Under the pieces are notes generated by a model. The model was given only the letters and a program-made list of their open reading frames with translations. It searched no databases and was not told the DNA's origin. DNA of 9,121 bases from Elusimicrobiota bacterium (GTDB taxonomy: Bacteria; Elusimicrobiota; Elusimicrobia; 2-02-FULL-39-32): NCBI GenBank assembly GCA_023249835.1, contig JAHFBY010000043.1, forward strand, positions 1 to 9,121. The letters run 5' to 3'. Each line of letters opens with the position of its first letter. Position 1 is the first letter of the stretch. A program made the translations under genes and the position numbers. Positions 1-6,502 of this stretch are shown piece after piece.

Positions 1-2
1 CA

Positions 3-3000
3 AACTCCAATTTTAATCCTGTATTCGTTGGGACCAATCCATCCACTTCTGTATTTAGTTCTACAAAGAGTTTAAGTGTTGGAGTAGTATATTATTGGCA
101 TGTACGAGCATTTGATGGTGAAACATATACGACATGGACTGATCCATGGGCATTTACCTTAGATTCGATATCTCCTAACGATCAGGGAGTTGAATCAATC
201 AATTCCTATATTTCTTCTATTGAGGTTGTTCTCAAAACCGCTTCTGATTTAAATAGTGGATTACATTCCCAACCCTACTGGACTGAAATGTCTTCATCTC
301 CGCAATTTTTATGGATCAGCACCAGTTCAAGTTGGCAATCTTCAACAACTTGGGTGGCTACGGGTTTGGAACCGGGAATAACTTACTACGCGCGTACCAA
401 AGCGCGGGATGCTGCAAATAATGAGACTGTTTGGACCGATACCACCGCAGTTCAAACTTTGTTGCCTAACGTTCAGAGTTTGATGGTTTCATTATTAGCC
501 GGAACTTCTATTCAGTTGAGTTGGACGCGAGGGTTAAATGGTCTGGATGCGAATTATCGGGCTGAAGTTTCAACTTCCTTGGATTTCGTTCCGACTTTGA
601 GTTCAGTAACTTATCGGACTGAGGCTTGGCTAACTTCTTTGGCCTTGAATCAAACGTATTATTATCGGGTGGTTCCGGAATTGTGGAGCGGATATGACCA
701 AGTCTATGTTTCCTCACTGAGCGTAACGCGCGCGGCGGAACCAATTGCAAATGATTATGGATCCATTAGTAAAAATAGCATACAGACGCGTTGGAGTTCA
801 AATGGAAGTCCTGCGGGGACAAATTATTTTGTGGAGTTGTCCACGGATAGCTTTTTAACCGTTTTGCCAAGCGCTTGGCAAACAAGTACAAGCTTTTCTT
901 TTACCGGGTTGTTAGCCAACACAACTTATTATGGGCGCGTTAAAGCGCGGAACTATGCTTTGGTAGAAACAGAGTTCGTGAGTTTGGGGTCCACCGCCAC
1001 ATTGACGGCTGCGCCCGGGGCGCCGGTAGTAATGAGCGGGTACTATGAGTCAGAGGCCAGCGTTGGATATTATACGCGGGTGTTTCCATTTTATGGAACT
1101 AACCAGCCAATGACTCAACTTGCAATTCAGGAAACAGCAGGCGGGGAATATTTGCAAGGGGACGGAAGCACCAACGCGCAAGCAGTTTGGAAAACGAAAA
1201 CAGAGTGGGAAAGCAGTACGCTGGTTAACGCGCATGTGAACCGTTTTTCGAATCAGAATTACTCTTATAGAGTTAAGTCAAGAAACTTTGGGAACCTGGA
1301 AGACATCAGTTTTAGCGCGTCCGCATCAATCAAAACGCCGCCGTCAGCGCCCGGGATAAGCGTTGCCGAAATAAACCATAGCGGGTTGCAAGTGAACGTT
1401 GCGAACGTAGATGGGGCAGAAAAATATTACGTGTATGCTGCCACTTGGTCTGGGCCGGTTAAGGACTTTGTGCAGATTGCCACTATTTCTGCACTTACCT
1501 TTACGGAAGATGTTGATGGCGGAACGCCCGAAACCCCGGCGCCTGTTTTAAAGGCGGTCACTTCCGGTCAAATGACGATCGCTTGGAACTCTGTGAACGT
1601 AACTGCAAGCGCTTTACGGTATTACCGAGTTGCGGGCGTGGATAACGCTGGACATCCCGGCAAAAAGAGCGATGCGGTGAGCGGAGCAGTGTCGCCGATT
1701 GTTAGCGATTATGGGGTGTATAAGGATAGAGTGTTTATTTCTTCCACTTCCGGTACACAGTTAGCGGTGGGGAATCTGTTGCCCAACGCATCGTACCAGT
1801 TTAGCGTAGCGGCTCGGTCAAACGAAGGGTTCGTGGGGAGCAGCGGATTCTCCGCTGTAAGTTATACGCTGGCGGAAACGCCCGGGAAACCTGCTTTTGG
1901 GTCAGTGAGCGCCAGTTCTGTGCGGGTTAAGATTACAGAAGGTAATAATCCAACCGGCACCAAATACGCGGTTTATAATGCGGAGTTTGGGCAATACTTA
2001 AGTTCGAGCGGAACGTTAAGAGGGTCCGCCGGCTTTTATACGGTTGCAGAGTATGGCGGCTCTTTAGGAGCCCTGCACTCCGGGCTTTCTACAAACTCTG
2101 CGTTTACTTATTCTGTGCAAGCGGAGAATTTTGCGGGTTTGGCCACGGAGCTAGGCGCGGTTTCAGAAGCTGCCTACACTTTGCCGGATACCCCAGTGAT
2201 TAACTCTTCCTCGCACAAAACCGGAGAATGGAGCAAGAACGCCAATTTTACCGTTACCGCTACCGGGGCGGACCATTACTTCTATGCGCTGGACCCTAAC
2301 TCTAACACAACGCCCTCTACCAGCGATACGCTCTGGAACGGCAACGCGACCACGCTTACGTTGAGCGAAGGGAACTGGTATTTGCATGTGTTGGGAACAA
2401 ACGTGCAAAATCTTAGCGGAGGGGACGTTCACTATGGTCCCGTAAAGATCGATTTAACCGCGCCTACGGGAACAAGAGTGAGTTCGGTGGAAGCATACAG
2501 TTCATCAATCACAGTAACCTTAACCAACGCAGTAGACGTTGGCAGTGGACTGCACGCGCAAGCCTATTATGTGGAAGTTTCTAGTTCGGACCAGTTTAGT
2601 TGGGTTACTTCCAGTTCAGGATGGACCGCTAATGCCAGTTGGCAAACTGTTGGGTTAACGCATGGGACCACATACTATGCGCGGGTAAAGTCACGGGACG
2701 GAGTTGGCAACGAAAGCGGGTTTAGTGCGAGCGTAATGGCAGTAACCGAAGCGGAAAAAGCGATTTATGTGCCCGCGACGCCGGTTTTAAGTTCGGGTTA
2801 TGACGAGAAGCTGGGAATGGAATATTTCGTGCGAATAGTTCCGGGTTACGGAGAAAATAATCCGCAAATGTTTTTGGCAGTGCAGGTTATGGACTCTTTA
2901 AAGTATTTGCAAGGAAACGGGAGTTTAGGGGACAATCCGGTTTGGAAAACGCGGGAACAATGGGAATCAGGGTCAATTACGAACGTGGATGGGAACAAGA

Positions 3001-6000
3001 CAGCGTTAACGGATTATTCCTACCGCGTGTATGCCAAGAGCATAGACGGGATAGTGAACTCTACGCCGAGCGCGCTTAACACAGTGCGCACCCCTCCAAC
3101 TCAGCCGGCTGCGCCTAGCGTATCCGAAGTAAACGATGACGCTCTTAAAGTTGGGATTAGCTACGTAACGGGCGGGGAAAAGTATTGGGTTTACTACGCA
3201 ACCTACGCCGCAGCTCATGACTATGATTTTGTGCAAGTGGCCACCATCACCCCATCGGCAACCACGTATTTGGATAACGTCACCGGCACCGCGCCCGGCG
3301 CGCCTATAGCCGCTATTGATTCTGTAAGCGCCGGCAGCATAAGCGTGAGTTGGACCGAAACCTCCGAACCAGGAGCAAGTGAACCGCGCTATTACCGTTA
3401 CTCTGCGGTAGACAATTTAGGGCAATCCGGCAAAAAGAGCGCGCTGGGGATCGGCGCGTCAAAAGTAACGCCAATAACGCAAAGAGCCGCAATAAGCGTA
3501 AACGGAACGTTTAGGAGTTCGGGAACCATCAACCCCGCAATAGTCACAAACTTAAATCCCAATACGTCCTATGATTTGGGAGTTAAGCTGATATCAAATG
3601 AAGATCAAGCAAGCGCAGAAACTAAAACGCAAGGAGTTACTTTAGCCGCTACGCCCGGAAAACCTTTTGGTTTAAATGTTACTACGTCTTCTATTCAGAT
3701 TAGTTTCAGCGCAAACCATAACCCGGTCAATACGCAATATGAGATCATCAATGTGGAAAGCGGGCAATACCTGCGCTCAGAAGGGAACATACACCAGGGT
3801 TTAGCGTCTAATACAGGATACACTTACCAAGTGCGGGCAATCAATATGCAAGGCGTTAAAACCGAATTCGTTAGCTCAGATATGATCTATACGCTTGCTG
3901 GTCCCGGGACAGCAGGGGCGTCTAACGCTCGATCCATAAACTCGCTACAGTTTTCTTGGGGGTTAGGAGCCAACGCCAGTGACACGCAGTTTGTTGTGGA
4001 AGTGTCTACCGACCGCTCTTTTGGAACGATTAACCGACAAAGCGCATTGCTCAGCAGCACCTACGCAGTAGTGGCCTCTTTAGAGCCGAACACGCTCTAT
4101 TGGGGCAGGGTTAAAGCCAAGAGTAAGAGCGGGACGGAAAGCGAGTATGTAGACCTTTCTTCGCAGACAACGCTTGCTCTTGCGCCTATAGTTACGCCAA
4201 TAACTCCAACCAATGTTTGGCTGAACGTAAAAACAGCTTCGTTTACCGCTGAGCGGTCCGACCACTTCCATTACAAACTAAGCGCCAAAACTGAGGAAAC
4301 TCTAAACAGTTCTGATCCGCAATGGGACGGATCGCTTACCGGGATCAACTTGCCAGCGGAAGGGGATTGGTATTTGCACGTGCGCGGAGACAATAGCGCG
4401 CACGAAGAGAGCGGCCAAAGTTGTACAGGTCCCATCAAGTTAGACTGGAGCGCTCCTACGCCGCCGGCGCCGGCCTTGCCCGCTGTAGGGGCAGTAATCA
4501 TAAACCAAGAACCACAATTTACCTGGACTGAAAGCCAAGACAAAACTCGCGTGCTCTACACCTTAGAAATATCCACGAGCGCTGAGTTTACCGCAACTGT
4601 CGTTAACAAAATAGCTTTAAACGCCAACACCTTTACTTTGGACGGCAGCCAAAAGTTTGCGGATATGACCGCCTATTATTGGCGCACGCGCGCTTTAGAC
4701 GAGGTTGGAAACATTGGCAACTACAGCGCAACCAGCCGGTTCTTTACTGACTTTGGACCGCTCGAGATCGTGGCCCGAGACACTTTTGATTTGGATAACG
4801 ACGGGTTTGTGGAAGCAGCGCGCTTGTTATGCAACGTAGCGCTTTTAGACGAGTCCGTAGATCCCCGGCAGTTTATATTGAACGATGAACATAGGGCCAA
4901 GTCTTTCTTTACCGGACCCGTTGCCAATGACAACGAAATTTACCTAATCTTTGCCTCTACGTTTAGCGCGGATTCTGAGCCCTTGCTAAAGTATACAGGC
5001 AACACTTTACGTTCGGTCTCTGGGAAATTAGCCGGCGCAGAAAACCGCGGAACAGCGGTTAAAGACAAGGTGGGACCAATGATCACAGGAGTGCGCATAG
5101 CCGCTAACCTTAAACAACAAATCACAATAGTTAGCGTGCAGTTGTCTGAAACTGTGCCGGCCGGCGAAGTAACCGACGTTAACCGCTGGACGCTGGTTTC
5201 TGACGGCGGAGTTAATTTGTTGGATTATTTTGCGGGAGTGCAGTATAACCCTGCGCAGCGCATTGTGCGGTTTACCCTAACGCGCCTGTTTCCAGACTTG
5301 CAATACGTGCGGGCAAGTATGATCAATATGCACGACAGCCAAAATAACGGACGGTCGCAAAGCGCAAAAGAAAGCGGCGGCACAGCAAAACTGTTGGCGT
5401 TAAATGCCAAGGCTAAGAACGGGGGCAAATTTCCCAGCGGCGTTGCGGTAGGGGCCGGTAGTGAAGTTACCATTGCCTTTGAACAAGAAGTTAGTTCAAG
5501 TTCGCTGCAATCCAACCTTACTGTTACCCAAATTGAAGATAGCCAGGGGAACACAGTTTCTAACGCGGTTTCAGGCACAGTAGAACTCTCCAGCGCAAAC
5601 ACAATAGCTCGGTTTGTTCCTACGTCGCCTTTTGCCAAAGGGAGCAAGTTCCGGGTCACGGTCGGTTCGGGAGTGACCGACTCTTTTGGTTTTGAACTGG
5701 AAACCTCGGTCAGTTGGGAATTTAGAACAGTAATGGACCGCAACTCAATTTCGGTGTATAAACCGAACAACCGGCTAAGTTTAAAAGTGAGTCCAGGAAC
5801 ATTTTCTGAGGAAGCCGGTTTAAAAGTAATGATGGACCCGGAAAACAGCGCGGTACATACGGACAAAAAATTAATTACTCATGCGATTGAATTTGAAAGA
5901 AACAAAGCTAGGAATTCCGGCGCAAACGCTCATTACCCAATGCCGGAGATGATGTTTGAAGTGGTAGGGGAAAAAGCGGACGGGAGCGTGATCTCGGGTC

Positions 6001-6500
6001 AATTGAGCGGGGAAGTTACTTTGAGCATGAACTATAAAGACGCAGACGAAAACGGAATCTTAGACGGGACCAGCCCGGCGGTGAGCGTAGATAGTTTAGA
6101 GTTTTATCATTTAAATGAGTTTACCGGAGAGTTTGAGCGGGCGAGAGGAACAGTAATCGACCAGTCAGCTAAAACCGTGAGCGTGCGGGTAAACCACTTT
6201 TCAGTGTACGCCGTAATGGGCGCTATAACCCAGAGCGTAAAGACAACGACAGTGTGGCCTAACCCGTGGGATCGCCGGAAAACAGCGCAGTTAAAAATTG
6301 ATAATTTGCCCGACGGAGCCGTGGTGGACATTTATATAGAGACGGGCCAAAAAGTAACGACCATCTACGCGGATAACGGGACAGGAATTGCGTATTGGGA
6401 CGGAACCAACAGTTCCGGAGGGCGAGTTGCCCCGGGAATTTATTTTGTGCAGGTGATCGCGCAAGGCGATAACCAGATACATGGGTTAGAGGTGAAATAA
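3..6500 (+). CDS. Giant modular surface/secreted protein with FN3-type repeats, Big_5 domain and C-terminal FlgD-Ig/T9SS-like sorting domain (5' partial)
   Basis: The frame is open from base 3 to the TAA at 6498-6500, giving 2165 visible residues. The first residues already lie in an FN3/Ig-like domain (YYWHVRAFDG), so the start is upstream and the ATG at 288 is an internal Met. Visible order by residue: partial FN3-like 1-53; super-repeat copy 1 54-816; copy 2 817-1485; FN3-like 1486-1585 (YYWRTRALDEVGN); linker with DLDNDGFVE at 1596-1604; SbsA-like Ig (Big_5) 1797-1910; a domain with DADENGILDGT at 2013-2023 that ends in VNHFSVYAVMG; FlgD-Ig-like C-terminus 2080-2165 (WPNPW, YWDGTNSSGG, APGIYF). 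There are no catalytic motifs. The sequence is rich in Ser, Thr, Asn and aromatic residues and has almost no Cys, as expected for an extracellular stalk or adhesin. The role in adhesion or cell envelope is inferred. The terminal domain resembles type-IX cargo signals, and the next gene encodes a PorV-like barrel. The first 300 bases are clearly AT-richer than the rest. Confidence 0.93.
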   Translation, partial: NSNFNPVFVGTNPSTSVFSSTKSLSVGVVYYWHVRAFDGETYTTWTDPWAFTLDSISPNDQGVESINSYISSIEVVLKTASDLNSGLHSQPYWTEMSSSPQFLWISTSSSWQSSTTWVATGLEPGITYYARTKARDAANNETVWTDTTAVQTLLPNVQSLMVSLLAGTSIQLSWTRGLNGLDANYRAEVSTSLDFVPTLSSVTYRTEAWLTSLALNQTYYYRVVPELWSGYDQVYVSSLSVTRAAEPIANDYGSISKNSIQTRWSSNGSPAGTNYFVELSTDSFLTVLPSAWQTSTSFSFTGLLANTTYYGRVKARNYALVETEFVSLGSTATLTAAPGAPVVMSGYYESEASVGYYTRVFPFYGTNQPMTQLAIQETAGGEYLQGDGSTNAQAVWKTKTEWESSTLVNAHVNRFSNQNYSYRVKSRNFGNLEDISFSASASIKTPPSAPGISVAEINHSGLQVNVANVDGAEKYYVYAATWSGPVKDFVQIATISALTFTEDVDGGTPETPAPVLKAVTSGQMTIAWNSVNVTASALRYYRVAGVDNAGHPGKKSDAVSGAVSPIVSDYGVYKDRVFISSTSGTQLAVGNLLPNASYQFSVAARSNEGFVGSSGFSAVSYTLAETPGKPAFGSVSASSVRVKITEGNNPTGTKYAVYNAEFGQYLSSSGTLRGSAGFYTVAEYGGSLGALHSGLSTNSAFTYSVQAENFAGLATELGAVSEAAYTLPDTPVINSSSHKTGEWSKNANFTVTATGADHYFYALDPNSNTTPSTSDTLWNGNATTLTLSEGNWYLHVLGTNVQNLSGGDVHYGPVKIDLTAPTGTRVSSVEAYSSSITVTLTNAVDVGSGLHAQAYYVEVSSSDQFSWVTSSSGWTANASWQTVGLTHGTTYYARVKSRDGVGNESGFSASVMAVTEAEKAIYVPATPVLSSGYDEKLGMEYFVRIVPGYGENNPQMFLAVQVMDSLKYLQGNGSLGDNPVWKTREQWESGSITNVDGNKTALTDYSYRVYAKSIDGIVNSTPSALNTVRTPPTQPAAPSVSEVNDDALKVGISYVTGGEKYWVYYATYAAAHDYDFVQVATITPSATTYLDNVTGTAPGAPIAAIDSVSAGSISVSWTETSEPGASEPRYYRYSAVDNLGQSGKKSALGIGASKVTPITQRAAISVNGTFRSSGTINPAIVTNLNPNTSYDLGVKLISNEDQASAETKTQGVTLAATPGKPFGLNVTTSSIQISFSANHNPVNTQYEIINVESGQYLRSEGNIHQGLASNTGYTYQVRAINMQGVKTEFVSSDMIYTLAGPGTAGASNARSINSLQFSWGLGANASDTQFVVEVSTDRSFGTINRQSALLSSTYAVVASLEPNTLYWGRVKAKSKSGTESEYVDLSSQTTLALAPIVTPITPTNVWLNVKTASFTAERSDHFHYKLSAKTEETLNSSDPQWDGSLTGINLPAEGDWYLHVRGDNSAHEESGQSCTGPIKLDWSAPTPPAPALPAVGAVIINQEPQFTWTESQDKTRVLYTLEISTSAEFTATVVNKIALNANTFTLDGSQKFADMTAYYWRTRALDEVGNIGNYSATSRFFTDFGPLEIVARDTFDLDNDGFVEAARLLCNVALLDESVDPRQFILNDEHRAKSFFTGPVANDNEIYLIFASTFSADSEPLLKYTGNTLRSVSGKLAGAENRGTAVKDKVGPMITGVRIAANLKQQITIVSVQLSETVPAGEVTDVNRWTLVSDGGVNLLDYFAGVQYNPAQRIVRFTLTRLFPDLQYVRASMINMHDSQNNGRSQSAKESGGTAKLLALNAKAKNGGKFPSGVAVGAGSEVTIAFEQEVSSSSLQSNLTVTQIEDSQGNTVSNAVSGTVELSSANTIARFVPTSPFAKGSKFRVTVGSGVTDSFGFELETSVSWEFRTVMDRNSISVYKPNNRLSLKVSPGTFSEEAGLKVMMDPENSAVHTDKKLITHAIEFERNKARNSGANAHYPMPEMMFEVVGEKADGSVISGQLSGEVTLSMNYKDADENGILDGTSPAVSVDSLEFYHLNEFTGEFERARGTVIDQSAKTVSVRVNHFSVYAVMGAITQSVKTTTVWPNPWDRRKTAQLKIDNLPDGAVVDIYIETGQKVTTIYADNGTGIAYWDGTNSSGGRVAPGIYFVQVIAQGDNQIHGLEVK
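162..2450 (+). repeat. Super-repeat copy 1 (modules A-B-B-C-D) inside the surface protein
   Basis: Copy 1 of a large protein-level tandem repeat. Module A is 162-464 (motifs SGLH, YYAR, RD..NNE). It is followed by two FN3-type B modules at 465-740 and 741-1025 (second B: TYYGRVKARN). The long module C is 1026-2198 (YLQGDGS, VWKT, EWES, EKYYVY, RYYRVAGVDN, GKKSD, TPGKP). Module D is 2199-2450 (HYFYALDP, WYLHV, GPVKID). By hand count, A1 and A2 share about 40 identities over roughly 80 aligned residues. The similarity to copy 2 is mostly at protein level with only short DNA matches, so the duplication is old. Confidence 0.85.
2451..4457 (+). repeat. Super-repeat copy 2 (modules A-C-B-D) inside the surface protein
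   Basis: Copy 2 has the same modules in a different arrangement. A is 2451-2783, C is 2784-3896 (YLQGNGS, VWKT, QWES, EKYWVY, RYYRYSAVDN, GKKSA, TPGKP), one B-like FN3 is 3897-4187 (LYWGRVKAKS) and D is 4188-4457 (HFHYKLS, WYLHV, GPIKLD). Landmark offsets from copy 1 change along the repeat: 2289 bases at A, 1758 at the start of C and 1992 at the WYLHV of D. This shows the loss of about two FN3 units between A and C and the presence of one unit between C and D. All steps are multiples of three and the frame is intact. Confidence 0.85.
6240..6497 (+). other. C-terminal FlgD-Ig-like / type IX-like sorting domain of the surface protein
   Basis: The last 86 residues match the general pattern of FlgD Ig-like or T9SS type A-like C-terminal domains: an NP motif near the start (WPNPW), a strand with DIYIETGQKV, the conserved WDG turn (W2132-D-G), a GG.VAPG turn and a final GIYFVQV strand ending near the carboxyl terminus. 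In T9SS organisms such domains direct cargo across the outer membrane and are recognised by PorV and PorU. A FlgD-type Ig fold can also be merely structural, so the sorting role is inferred from position and from the PorV-like neighbour. Confidence 0.7.
6488..6494 (+). promoter_or_regulatory. Shine-Dalgarno of the barrel-TPR gene, inside the end of the upstream gene
   Basis: AGAGGTG lies 8 bases before the ATG at 6503 and overlaps the last codons of the surface-protein gene. That gene's stop ends 2 bases before the ATG. The arrangement fixes the start codon and implies translational coupling within one operon. No promoter is visible or needed between the two genes. Confidence 0.85.
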
Positions 6501-6502
6501 AA

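Noticed and set aside
288..290. ATG at 288 as the start of the surface protein
   Set aside because: The same frame is open to base 3 and encodes matching module A and FN3-like sequence upstream. No Shine-Dalgarno precedes the ATG, and there is no signal peptide after it.
5225..5866. 213-codon reverse-strand open frame
   Set aside because: It lies wholly opposite the Big_5 region of the surface protein, shows no recognisable domain, and has composition expected from a mirror of the real gene.
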